Assembly: GCF_002288925.2 (NCBI RefSeq)
Contig: NW_022098050.1
Span: forward strand, 9,997,239-10,061,238
Direction of reading: 5' to 3'
Source: Delphinapterus leucas
Lineage: Eukaryota > Chordata > Mammalia > Artiodactyla > Monodontidae
DNA length: 64,000 bases
Shown: in pieces, positions 33,891-44,895 of the stretch
Layout of the letters: every line of letters starts with the position of its first letter
How positions within the stretch are numbered: the stretch's first letter is position 1
The notes under the pieces: model-generated
What the model saw: the letters and a program-made list of their open reading frames with translations, nothing else
Told to the model about the DNA's origin: nothing
Databases searched by the model: none
Translations under genes and position numbers: made by a program

Positions 33891-36332
33891 TTTTTTTTAA
33901 CATCTTTACTGGAGTATAATTGCTTTACAATGGTGTGTTAGTTTCTGCTTTATAACAAAGTGAATCAGCTATACATATACATATATCCCCATATCTCCTC
34001 CCACCCTCTTTAGCCCACCCCTCTAGGTGGTCACAAAGCACCGAGCTGATCTCCCTGTGCTATGTGGCTGCTTCCCACTAGCTATCTATTTTACATTTGG
34101 TAGTGCATATACGTCCATGTCACTCTCTCACTTCGTCCCAGCTTACCCTTCCCACTCCCTGTGTCCTCAAGTCCATTCTCTATGTCTGCGTCATTATTCC
34201 TGTCCTGCCCCTAGGTTCTTCAGAACCATTTTTTTTTCTTTTTTTAGATTCCATATATATGTGTTAGTATACGGTATTTGTTTTTCTCTTTCTGACTTAC
34301 TTCACTCTGCATGACAGACTCTAGGTCCGTCCACCTCACTACAAATAACTCAATTTCATTTCTTTTTATGGCTGAGTAATATTCCATTGTATATATGGGC
34401 CACATCTTCTTTATCCATTCATCTGTCGATGGACACTTAGGTTGCTTCCATGTCCTGGCTATTGTAAACAGAGCTGCAATGAACATTTTGGTACATGACT
34501 CTTTCTGAAATATGGTTTTCTCAGGGTATATGCCCAGTAGTGGGATTGCTGGGTCATATGGTAGTTCTAGTTTTAGTTTTTTAAGGAACCTCCATCCTGT
34601 TCTCCATAGTGGCTGTATCCATTTACATTCCCACCAATAGTGCAAAAGAGTTCCCTTTTCTCCACACCCGCTCCAGCATTTATTGTTCATAGACTTTTTG
34701 ATGATGGCCATTCTGACTGCTGTGAGGTGATACCTCATTGTAGTTTTGATTTGCGTTTCTCTAATGATTAGTGATGTTGAGCATCTTTACATGTGTTTGC
34801 TGGCAATCTGTATATCTTCTTTGGAGAAATGTCTAGTTAGGTCTTCTGCCCATTTTTGGATTGGGTTCTTTGTTATTTTGAAATTGAGCTGCATGAGCTG
34901 CTTGTAAACTTTGGAGATTAATCCTTTGCCAGCTGCTCCATTTGCAAATATTTTCTCCCATTCTGAGGGTTGTCTTTTAGTCTTGTTTATGGCTTCCTTT
35001 GTTGTGCAAAAGTTCTTAAGTTTCATTAGGTCCCATTTGTTTATTTTTGTTTTTATTTCCATTTCTCTAGGAGGTGGGTCAAAAAGGATCTTGCTGTGAT
35101 TTATGTCATAGTGTTCTGCCTATGTTTTTATCTAAGAGTTTGATGGTGTCTGGCCTTACATTTAGGTCTTTAATCCATTTTGAGTTTATTTTTTTGTATG
35201 GTGTTAGGGAGTGTTCTAATTTCATTCTTTTACATGTAGCTGTCCAGTTTTCCCAGCATCACTTATTGAAGAGGCTGTCCTTTTCCACTGTACATTCCTG
35301 CCTCCTTTATCAAAGATAAGGTGACCATATGTGCATGGGTTTATCTCTGGGCTTTCTGTCCTGTTCCATTGATCTATATCTCTGTTTTTGTGCCAGTACC
35401 ATACTGTCTTGATTACTGTAGCTTTGTAGTATAGTCTGAAGTCAGGGAGCCTGATTCCTCCAGCTCCGTTTTTCTTTCTCAAGATTGCTTAGGCTGTTCG
35501 GGGTCTTTTGTGTTTCCATACAAATTGTGACATTTTTTGTTCTAGTTCTGTGAAAAATGCCAGTGGTAGTTTGATAGGGATTGCATTGAATCTGTAGATT
35601 GCTTTGGGTAGTAGAGTCATTTTCACAATGTTGATTCTTTCAATCCAATAACATGGCATATCTCTCCATCTGTTTGTATCACCTTTAATTTCTTTCATCC
35701 GTGTCTTATAGTTTTCTGCATACAGGTCTTTTGTTTCCTTAGATAGGTTTATTCCTAGGTATTTTATTCTTTTTGTTGCAATAGTAAATGGGAGTGCCTC
35801 CTTAATTTCTTCCAGATTTTTCATCATTAGTGTATAGGAATGCAAGAGATTTCTGTGCATTAATTTTGTATCCTGCTACTTTACCAAATTCATTGATTAG
35901 CTCTAGTAGTTTTCTGGTAGCATCTTTAGGATTCTCTATGTATAGTATCGTGTCATCTGCAAACTGTGACAGCTTTACTTCTTCTTTTCCGATTTGGATT
36001 ACTTTTATTTCTTTTTCTTCTCTGATTGCTGTGGCTAAAACTTTGAAAACTATGTTCACTAATAGTGGTGAGAGTGGACAACCTTGTCTTGTTCCTGATC
36101 TTAGAGGAAATGGTTTCAGTGTTTCACCACTGAGAACGATGTTGGCTGTGGGATTGTTATATATGGCCTTTATTATGTTGAGGTAAGTTCCCTCTATGCC
36201 TATATTCTGGAGGGTTTTTATCATAAATGGGTGTTGAATTTTGTCGAAGGCTTTTTCTGCATCTACTGAGACGATCATATGGTTTTTCTCCTTCACTTTA
36301 TTAATATGGTTTATCACATTGATTGATTTGCA
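33891..36332 (-). mobile_element. 5'-truncated LINE-1 with ORF2 remnant (dead)
   Basis: A 2.4-kb minus-strand LINE-1. The T tail and 3' UTR are at 33,891-34,243. ORF2 occupies about 34,244-36,330 and starts inside the reverse transcriptase domain, so the endonuclease, ORF1 and 5' UTR are missing. Visible motifs: [13 protein letters not shown] near the break, [12 protein letters not shown], the catalytic FADD box, and at the C-terminus the cysteine motif C-x3-C-x7-H-x4-C ([18 protein letters not shown]). The first 172 codons (36,317-35,802) are in one frame. All later pieces (35,860-35,489, 35,482-35,222, 35,062-34,787, 34,738-34,244) share another frame, so there is one frameshift near 35,802-35,860 and several later breaks. 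Likely target duplication AGAGGAA(A)TTT at 33,884-33,893 and 36,333-36,343. It encodes no working enzyme. Confidence 0.93.
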
Positions 36333-36344
36333 AGAGGAAATTTA

Positions 36345-37350
36345 AATGGACTCTCCTCCCCCTCTTCCCTTCCTCAGTGGCCCAGCTGGGTTGCCTGGGG
36401 TCTAGGAAACGAAAGGCGAAAAAGGCGGAGGGTTCCTAATAGTTGAGAAACCTGAAAGACTGATTTATCTACTTCCCTACGTTGCCTTAAAGGCCAGCAA
36501 TTCTGATTTGCATTTGTTTTAACCCTCAAATAACGTTACCAAAGTACACAAGTAAAGATAGAAATTAAGATGTATAAAGAAAAAAAATGTAGAAGGCCCA
36601 GTTACACAATTCATGGAAAAGCAACACATTTGCATCTCTCAGTCAAGAGATGCATTATGGGAAAGCAGACATTCTGGCTTCCCAAAGCCCCACAGCCTCT
36701 GCAGCTTGGCTACTTTAGGGGTGGACCACTTCTCAAAAGACCTTTCAGCATTTTGGAACCATAGCACATCCCTCCTTCCCTCATGACCACGTCAACCCAA
36801 TGATGAATTTTCCACGTAAGGTGATTCTGTTGGCCAAAGGAGGCCCTGGCCGCATCATTTCTCTTTGTTTGGAAGGCAGTTTCGTTTCATGTAGCATCAC
36901 CAAATTGGGAGTTGATCTGGGAAAGGTGAATGTGAAATAGCAGTAAAGGAAAATGTTATGGCCTCTATGGAAATTCCAGGCCTTTCTGCTGCTTTCAGGT
37001 CCACCACAGTTCACATCAGTCATTATATTCAAGGGGATGCTCACACGGTGCCAAAGGCAATATTCTGGGTAATGAAGCCATAAACCAATAAAATGAGCCT
37101 CAGACTGTGTCTCCTCAATTTGTTATTCTCATCTTTCATATACAGCATCTTCTAAATTTAATCATGATTTTTCAAACCATTATATTACTTTGGGGCAAAA
37201 AAAAACCCTGATTTTGTTTTAGGATAAAAATCACTTGTATTCTTAAAAATAACTTGTAATAGAATATTTGTTTCAATATACAAAGCAGCAAAAAGTTAGT
37301 TTAGAACTCTTGAAATAGATAGCTCAAACTACTACTTAAAAAAAAGAAAG
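36345..37350. other. Unique sequence, no gene seen
   Basis: About 1 kb without a repeat that I recognise. It contains an octamer ATTTGCAT (36,628-36,635). The small frames at 36,570-37,044 carry no domain. Confidence 0.4.
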
Positions 37351-37354
37351 ATAA

Positions 37355-37546
37355 GGGCTTCCCTGGTGGCGCAGTGGTTGAGAGTCTGCCTGCTGATGCA
37401 GGGGACACGGGTTCGTGCCCCAGTCCGGGAAGATCCCACATGCCGCGGAGCGGCTGGGCCCGTGAGCCATGGCTGCTGAGCCTGCGCGCCCGGAGCCTGT
37501 GCTCCGCAACGGGAGAGGCCACAACAGTGACAGGCCCGCGTACCGG

Positions 37547-37560
<14 letters not shown>
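37355..37560 (+). mobile_element. CHR-2-type tRNA-Glu SINE with TA-expanded tail
   Basis: Plus-strand copy with A box and B box intact. The A tail (37,547-37,560) runs into an (AT)12 microsatellite at 37,561-37,584, which appears to have grown from the tail. The left flank reads AAAAAAGAAAGATA; the right duplication is not recognisable, probably lost to the microsatellite. Confidence 0.9.
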
Positions 37561-37583
<23 letters not shown>

Positions 37584-37584
37584 T
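37561..37584. repeat. (AT)12 microsatellite at SINE tail
   Basis: Twelve AT units directly after the SINE A tail. Confidence 0.95.
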
Positions 37585-37983
37585 GATGTTTAAATGTGAC
37601 AAATATTTTGAGAGCATCTGAAAGTATTTAAGATATCAACTTTTAAAGAATAAAACATGATTTATTAGACAGTGTAATTTCAGAAGATTTGTCTTTCATT
37701 TTAAAATTTCAGTTAGTGTCATAATAAAATTGTTGGGAAAATGAGATTTACTTTTCAATTGCTGCGTAATTTGTCGTCCTTTTTTCTACCTGCCAGTGTG
37801 CATGAGACTGCTGTTCCAATCAAGGGAAAATATGGAACTCCCCTATGGCTCAATTTCCTTTTAAATAAAATGAGAAAATTGTCAACTATTAGTTCCTGCC
37901 TCTCGCTACTTTTCAGAACAAGTAAAACTTATAAAGCACTTTGCAAATACAAAAAAAACCAGCTATTTTAAAAGATTCTGGGG

Positions 37984-38143
37984 AGGAACTCTGCTCAATA
38001 TTCTGTAACAACCTAATTGGGAAAAGAATTTGAAAAAGAACAGATGCATGCAGATGTACAACTGAATCACTTTGTTGTACACCTGAAACTAACACAACAA
38101 TGTTAATCAACTATACTCCAATATAAACCAAAAAGTTAAAAAA
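37984..38143 (+). mobile_element. LINE-1 3' end, 5'-truncated
   Basis: Only about 160 bp: 'aactctgctcaatattctgt' to ACTGAATCACTTTGTTGTAC and CAACTATACTCCAATATAAA, then an A tail. Target duplications AAAAGATTCTGGGG (ending 37,983) and AAAAGATTTTGGGG (38,144-38,157) differ at one base. Confidence 0.88.
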
Positions 38144-38374
38144 AAAAGATTTTGGGGGGTAATGAAATGTATAAGCAGTATAAATATTTCTAGATGAAAA
38201 TTCTTATTTTATAACTACCTTTTAATTGTTTATCTCCCACATAATCAAATGCATTTTACAACAGCCACAATCCCTAGAGAAATATTTTTCATAAATCCTC
38301 TCTGAACTGAGGAACCATCTCACATTAGAGACTATAAAGGAGACATGATGACTAAAAGCACTGTGGTATCCTGG

Positions 38375-38935
38375 ATGGGATCCTGGAACAGAAGAAGGAC
38401 ATAAATGGTAAAAATTGGTGAAATGTGAAGAAAAGCCTGGAGTTTAGTTTAGAAGTTTTGTACCAATGTTCATTTCCCAGTCTTTTTTTAATAATTAAAA
38501 AAAATTTTTTTTTTAAATTTTTGGCTGCATTGGGTCTTCGTTGCTGAGCATGGGCTTTCTCTAGTTGCCGTGAGCGGGGGCTATCTTCGTTGTGGTGCAC
38601 GGGCTTCTCATTGTGGTGGCTTCTCTTGTTGCGGAGCATGGGCTCTAGGCACGTTGGCTTCAGTAGTTGTGGCACGCGGGCTTCAGTAGTTGTGGCGCAC
38701 GGGCTTAGTTACTCCATGGCATGTGGGATCTTCCCGGACCAGGGCTCGAACCCGTGTCCCCTGCATTGGCAGGCGGATTCTTAACCACTGTGCCACCAGG
38801 GAAGCCCTCATTTCCCAGTCTTGATAACTGTTCATGGAAGATTGAGGAAGCTGGGTGATGGGGATATGGGACCTCTCTGTACTGTTTTTGCCACTCTTCT
38901 GCAAATGTAAAATTAGTTCAAAAGAAAAAGTTTAA
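38375..38935 (+). repeat. Old LINE-1 (L1M-type) 3' end split by a SINE
   Basis: 'gtgaaatgtgaagaaaagcc', 'tggagtttagtttagaagtt', 'ttgtaccaatgttcatttcc' on the left and 'ttgataactgttcatggaag', 'gaagctgggtgatggggata', 'cctctctgtactgtttttgc' on the right rejoin into an ordinary L1M 3' end. The CHR-1-type SINE sits between them. Confidence 0.8.
38485..38808 (-). mobile_element. CHR-1-type tRNA-Glu SINE (long form), nested
   Basis: Minus-strand copy of about 320 bp, longer than the CHR-2 copies because of extra 'gcttcagtagttgtggc' type repeats. Exact target duplications CATTTCCCAGTCTT at 38,471-38,484 and 38,809-38,822 show insertion into the older LINE-1. Confidence 0.9.
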
Positions 38936-38990
38936 AAAAACACTCTTTGAGACAGAAAAACCATTGTTACATGTTTTATTAAGAATCTAA

Positions 38991-39163
38991 GCAACAAGGA
39001 TTTACTATATAACAAAGGAAGAATATTCAAGATCTTGTAATAATCTATAATGGAAAGTAACCTGAATATATCTGAATCACTTTGCTGTATACCTAAAACT
39101 AATGCAACATTGTAAATCAACTATACTTCAATTGTTTAAAAAGTTATATAATTAGAAACAAAA
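38991..39163 (+). mobile_element. LINE-1 3' end, 5'-truncated
   Basis: 'gcaacaaggatttactatat' to CTGAATCACTTTGCTGTATA and CAACTATACTTCAATTGTTT. More diverged than the copies nearby. Target duplications AAGAATCTAA at 38,981-38,990 and 39,164-39,173. Confidence 0.82.
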
Positions 39164-39232
39164 GAAGAATCTAAATCTTCTAAAATAGTGTTTAGGGCAA
39201 TACATATGATTTGCTTCCACTAGTGAAATGAT

Positions 39233-39250
39233 TCCACTAGATGGCACCCT
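39233..39250 (+). promoter_or_regulatory. Candidate CTCF site, strong core match
   Basis: TCCACTAGATGGCACCCT matches the CTCF core CCASYAGRKGGCRSY at every defined position. A partial copy TTCCACTAG precedes it by about 15 bp. It is in unique sequence and points the same way as the candidate at 17,606. Occupancy is inferred from sequence only. Confidence 0.5.
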
Positions 39251-41541
39251 ATTTTCTTCAGTGATCAGAGCCACCTCTCTTCACAGAGCTACCCATCCAT
39301 CACCTGATATAAACGTTTCTTGAGCTTATAGTTGTAACAGGCATCATCTCTTTGTATAACAGATTCTATGATTTGACTCCCTGCATAAAACAATGTTTGC
39401 TTTCTTTTCTTGAAATGTCTTCTTTCAGGATATAAGCTTTGTTATCGTTCCAGAATTTTAAGGTAAGTTTGATGAATTCGCAGTCATTCAACACATTTCT
39501 CAAGCCCTTACTTTGGGCCACATCATCTCAACAGTCCGAGGCAACCCATCCTCTTTAGTGGTGACCAACATTAAAGATTTCACATCCTCCTGCACACTTG
39601 AAAAGTGCATCAGATCCAGAGAGCAACTTTGAAGGAGTGAACAAATGCATTCCACTTTGTTTTCATGACTCTGATGCTGCTTCAACACCTCATTGATCTT
39701 TACTGCTCAAAGGAAAGGATAGCTATTCTAGATTCCTTTTTTTTTTTTTTTGTCAAAGCTAAAAATCTAAGCTTCTTTTCAAGTTAAAACCAAACAGCTA
39801 AGAGTCTACCGGCTCCAGTATGGTTTGGCTTCTGCTCTCCAATTTTATTTATTTGCAGCATTTCCTGGTCCAATCAATAGCCTCCTTATAAAACATTCCT
39901 GCTATCTATGTTCCTCAGTTTTCCAATGCTCTCTGCTTAGAACCTCTAAAAAACCCAAGACACCATGTTCCATTCCCTTCTGAAGTTTCATTTTAGGAAA
40001 GCTATTTCAAACATCACTAATGTGAATTTTTAAAAAAGGATTAAACCCATGGGGGTGGGGTGCTTATATGTCAAAATGAAAAAAGAGTCATGCTGTTTAC
40101 TAACCTATTTCCAAAGTTCTAAACTTAGATGAGATTGGAAAACATTCAATCTCTGAATTTTATAGAATAAGCATTTATAGTACTTCAGCATGAACTGGAA
40201 ACAGTGATTCTACCTAAGAGAGACAATACTTATGTAACACCTGGCCAAAACCAGAAGATATAAAAAACAGAAGACACCCTCAATTTGGATTAAGGGTCAT
40301 GCAAAGGCCTGAGACAATTCTTAAATCAAATGTCCATATAAATCCCTCTATCTCCATCCATTTCTCATTCCTGTATACCAACAAAACCTAAAAGGATAGA
40401 CTGCAGTAACCAAATTGTATCTTAAAAACTATTCCCTTTTAAATGCAATTTGCTCCAATTGTGAATGCAAAATTTTAGATGAAATTTCCTCTAAATATAA
40501 CACACAGCTCTACAGTATAGCTTTTCTGGTGCTCTAAACCTAACTGAAATGTACCACCAGTTTTGAAGGAATGGTATTATGTGAGCCTGCTCTCAGCACC
40601 TCTAAGTCTGAAAAATGGATCTGTTAAATTTAAGGCAAAATTACTTAAATCATCTCCAATTTTAAATGCAGTGATATACCTTTTCATGTTGAAGAAATTA
40701 AACTGAGGGGACTTCATAATACATGCTCTAATGAATGTTTCAATTCATTATTTCTAAACCATTAGATTTCTTTAGAAAAAGCAAAACTGCTCGTCAACTT
40801 GACTATGGATTCCCCTTTATTTAACTAAATATTCCATTTAATTAATTGTTCAAAGACCTTCAGATAATATCTTTACCAAGGAAACCTGAGGCTCTTTCCT
40901 ATTCATGCCATTCAAATTCATGCACTTTGAGATAATTTTCTTACTTATTTATCTTACTAAACAGAGGAATTATTTATTTATCGAAAGCCTTACCCAAAAG
41001 AATAGAACTTGAGATTACCTTCCATATATATGGAATATATTTATATTTCATATAAATTTTATATATAAAATTTAAGAGTGACCCAAGTCCCTGGAAATCC
41101 CAAACAACGAGAGAAAACAAAACTTAACAGAAAAAACAATGGGAAAATAAGTTCATTTAAAGATTTTACCTAAAAACTGAATACCCCAGCATGCCCTAGG
41201 TGTAGCTGAGTCTGATATCCTTTTCAAGAAAATATTAATCCCCAAGACACAGCTAGATAAATCCATCTTTAATGTATGATTCATGATCTTCTTATTTCTT
41301 TGACCAAATAATAAGTGCCTGCTATACGTTAGCTACTGCGTTAGGTGGGTGTTGGTATTACAATAACAACCCGTGGTATCCTTGTCCTTAGGGAGTTTAA
41401 GTCTAATGGTGACAAGAGACCAGTCAATAATCAATGTCGACTGATGCTATGATAAGAAATTCCCTATCTGGCCTAGGGTCAAATACTGTTGGGAAAAGGA
41501 GTTTCAAGGAAAATAAATTAACATTTAAAAATATTTTCAAC
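39251..41541. other. Unique sequence, no gene seen
   Basis: AT-rich, with a T14 run at 39,738-39,751 and, at 41,310-41,440, a short piece that may be L2 on the minus strand ('agtgcctgctatacgttagc'). No coding region supported. Confidence 0.4.
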
Positions 41542-41555
41542 AAGAATGAAAACAA

Positions 41556-41786
41556 GGGCTTCCCTGGTGGCGCAGTGGTTGAGAGTCCGCCTGCCGATGC
41601 AGGGGACACGGGTTCGTGCCCCGGTCCGGGAAGATCCCACATGCGGCGGAGCGGCTGGGCCCGTGAGGCATGGCCGCTGAGCCTGCGCGTCCGGAGCCTG
41701 TGCTCCGCAACGGGAGAGGCCGCAACAGTGAGAGGCCCGCGTGACGCTAAAAAAAAAAAAAATTAAATTAAATTAAAAAAAAAAAA
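41556..41786 (+). mobile_element. CHR-2-type tRNA-Glu SINE, well preserved
   Basis: The least degraded copy to my eye, with A and B boxes and most CpG sites kept. The tail is an A run followed by AATTA units and a second A run. Exact 14-bp target duplications AAGAATGAAAACAA at 41,542-41,555 and 41,787-41,800. Confidence 0.94.
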
Positions 41787-41800
41787 AAGAATGAAAACAA

Positions 41801-42835
41801 AACATTTTCTGATTAACACTCAAATAATTGGAAACTCCACAACAGACTATCCTGTCTTTGCACATTCTGGTCAGTTGTATTTTTGCCCTAACTATAGCCT
41901 ATAGTCTTCCATTTTAAAAAAGATAGCATCTATGTTTATGAAAAGGATGGTTTGTCGGTTCTTATACTTTTATCCCATGAGTAGAAACAAAAATTAAGAA
42001 AATAAATTCAAACAAACCTTTTGTGTTTCCAGTTTGCAGACACCGCCACCAACCTTTTTGTTCTTGCTTACCACTGGACACCTATGCATTTCTTCAATGC
42101 AAAACCACAAGCAAGCTCATCTGCCAAGAACTCCCCCCAGGAAGCAAGTGGAAAGGGAGCCATATTTGAAAGACTCCATCTAACTTCCCTAAGAGGACTC
42201 TTTTACAGAAAGGAAAAATAGAACTTTGTAGAGGTGAACTGAACTACTTCCAAATTTCCCAGAGGGAATCCTTACTTGTGACCAATTCAGCTGCCTTTTG
42301 TATTACAGCAATCTTTAAATAGTTCTCCTTCTACTTATATCCCTTCTAAATTCACTACTGTTACTCATTATGAGTTCACTGGTATTAGTCAGCACAAGTC
42401 AGTTAGTCACTATATTTTTTAAACCACCAACTCCCTCTGCCCTTTCTGGTTTTCCTATCCCTTCGGTATTTTGCAACATTTAAAAGACGAATAACTATAC
42501 ACAAGAAATGCTGCTGGGCATTTTTTGCTCGTTTTTGGTTTAAACAGTGACCATATCTCCATTAATAAAAGGAGCGCATAGTCACATTTCTTCTCGTGAA
42601 AAGGTGACCCGTGTGTTTAAACCTTAGGATTAAAATTTTATTTTGCATATATTGCTTAATCATCATTTCTCATAAACTTATTTAGAAGAAGTTCACACAA
42701 ATTCTTTCTTTATTCAAACAATAAATCGGTGAATGGATACTATTCTTTCTTTCAACAAAAAGACCCTAGTCTAGTATGATTTATGTTAATCACAGGTGGG
42801 GAATGGAAAATAATCCAAGAAACTAAGGGGCTGTA
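41801..42835. other. Unique sequence, no gene seen
   Basis: No repeat recognised. The plus-strand frame at 42,021-42,221 has no domain. Confidence 0.4.
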
Positions 42836-42845
42836 CTGGCCTTTT

Positions 42846-43050
42846 ATTTTATTATTATTTTTTTAAGATTACTGGTTTTTTGTTGTTGTTTTTTTAAGTC
42901 TTTATTGAATTTGCTACAATATTGCTTCTGTTTTATGTTTTGGTTTTTTGGCCACGAGGCACGTGGGATCTTAGCTCCGCGATCAGGGATCAAACCGCAC
43001 CCCCTGCATTGGAAGGTGAAGTCTTAACCACTGGACCGCCAGGGAAGTCC
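42846..43050 (-). mobile_element. Older tRNA-derived SINE (CHR-1 group), minus strand
   Basis: 'agtctttattgaatttgcta', 'ttgcttctgttttatgtttt', 'cacgtgggatcttagctccg', 'ccactggaccgccagggaag' on plus give a minus-strand SINE of the CHR-1 / cetartiodactyl tRNA-Glu group. Target duplications CTGGCCTTTT at about 42,836-42,845 and 43,051-43,060. Confidence 0.8.
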
Positions 43051-43075
43051 CTGGCCTTTTTAAATTATCTGTCAA

Positions 43076-43101
43076 AGATGAATGGATAAAGAAGATGTGG
43101 T

Positions 43102-43151
<50 letters not shown>

Positions 43152-43589
43152 GAATATTACTCAGCCTTCAAAAAGAATGAAATAATGCCATTTGCAGAGA
43201 TTATCATACTAAGCAAAGTCAGAAAGAGAAAGACAAATACCATGTGATATCACTTATATGTGGAATCTAAAATACAGAAACCAACATACCTATGAAACAA
43301 AAATAGACTCATAGACATAGAGAACAGATCTGTGGCTGCCAAGAGGTGGAGGGGGTAGGGGAGGGAAGGAATGGGATTTTGGGGTTAGCAGAGGCAAATT
43401 ATATATAGGATGGGTAAACAAGGTCATACTGTATAACACAGGGAATTATATTCAATATTCTGTGACAAACCATAGCGGAAAAGCATATGAAAAAGAATAT
43501 ATATATGTGTAACTGAGTCACATTGCTGTACAAAAGAAATTAACATTGTAAATCAACTATACTTCAATAAAATTAAAATAAATAAAATA
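43076..43589 (+). mobile_element. LINE-1 3' end with (CA)n expansion
   Basis: From 'gatgaatggataaagaagat' through 'ggaatattactcagccttca' and the 3' UTR to ACTGAGTCACATTGCTGTAC and CAACTATACTTCAATAAAAT. A (CA) microsatellite (43,103-43,149) lies where the family normally has a short 'tacatatatac' type string. Exact target duplications AAATTATCTGTCAA at 43,062-43,075 and 43,590-43,603. Confidence 0.9.
43103..43149. repeat. (CA)n microsatellite inside LINE-1
   Basis: About 23 CA units within the LINE-1 at 43,076-43,589. Confidence 0.95.
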
Positions 43590-43729
43590 AAATTATCTGT
43601 CAATTAAGGCCTGACATAATCACCCCAACTTATCTTTTCAACCTTATGTGTCAAGACTTCCTCAAATCTGCCATCAATTCATACTGCATTGAGGGAAAAA
43701 GCACCTCTGCTTTCAGCAATTGAGAGACC

Positions 43730-44010
43730 TTGAAAGCCCTCTCCCCTTCCTCTCTCCATCCACACCCAACCACCTCAAAGCAGATGCTCCCCCCAAGAAA
43801 CCTTCCCCAAACACGGTAGCTGCCAGCCACTGCCTGCTCTTTGAACTCGTGCTACACTTACTAACCTGATCCTTCCTGACCTATCACATACCTCCATCCT
43901 CTCTTCCCAAGTCAACAGTATGCTCGTTCTAGAGAATCTGTCCTTTCAGTTCTCTCTTTAACCCACAGCACCTGGCATTTGGACATACACACTAAATATT
44001 TACAAAACCA
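43730..44010 (+). repeat. Probable L2 LINE fragment
   Basis: A pyrimidine-rich part ('caagaaaccttccccaaaca') leads to 'acccacagcacctggcattt', the order of an L2 3' region. Diverged, plus strand. Confidence 0.5.
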
Positions 44011-44814
44011 AATATTCTCTATTTCCCCCTTTTCAGAGACATGACATCACAAAGAGCCAGAACAAATTCTTGTCCTACCTGAGTTTGGGTTTTCTTTTCC
44101 ATCATTCATGCAGCTTGGCACAGCAGTGGTATAAAGACAATTAAAAGAAACAATGCAAGTAAGGATTCCCCAGTGAACCAGTAATACACAGAAACCAACA
44201 TCTGCATTTCCCCATTTTCCTAATGTGCATGACAAATGTGCCCTTCATAATATTCAACTAAACCGCCACTTCATAGGGACCTTTAATTCCACATGGACAC
44301 ACAAAAAAATCTTCACCAACCAGTTGCTTTACGTTTTTCTCTCCCCTGTGTATGTGGGGAAGGGAAGGGAGAGGAAGAGAACCAAGAGAAGGGCCAGGGT
44401 GTTTACTAAAGGGACAAACTCAGTGTTATAGTGAACATCATCTTTCCAACACACTCGTCATATGCTATCATTCCCAACTACTTTCAAAACTCTGTTTCTT
44501 AAATAATTTATGGCAATTCTGTGACTAGCCAGAAGACCGATTTTGTAAAAAAGAAAAAAAGTTTGCTTTTGTAAAATCTGACAAAATGATGGAAAATACA
44601 GCACTTTATACTTAAGAAGTGTATGTAATTTTTATCTCAAATTTACATCGTATGTAAATTTTATCCCAAAAGAAAAATACTGAACTTATAATGCAGGAGC
44701 GTTTACGTGTAAGTGTCTCTTTAAATGCATCAGAAAATGAGATGGGTTAACAAATGACTAGGTGGCTTAGCTATCTGATAAAGCAAGTGTCATGAGATAC
44801 TAGTTATCTAGGTG

Positions 44815-44895
44815 GTAAGCATATTATGTGTTCACTGGAAAATCCTTTCAATTTTGCTGCAGACTTGGAGATTTTCATAAAAAACGTTGGGGGAC
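44815..44895 (+). repeat. Old LINE-1 (L1M-type) 3' fragment
   Basis: 'tgttcactggaaaatccttt', 'caattttgctgcagacttgg', 'agattttcataaaaaacgtt' match the end of L1M-type elements. Confidence 0.6.
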
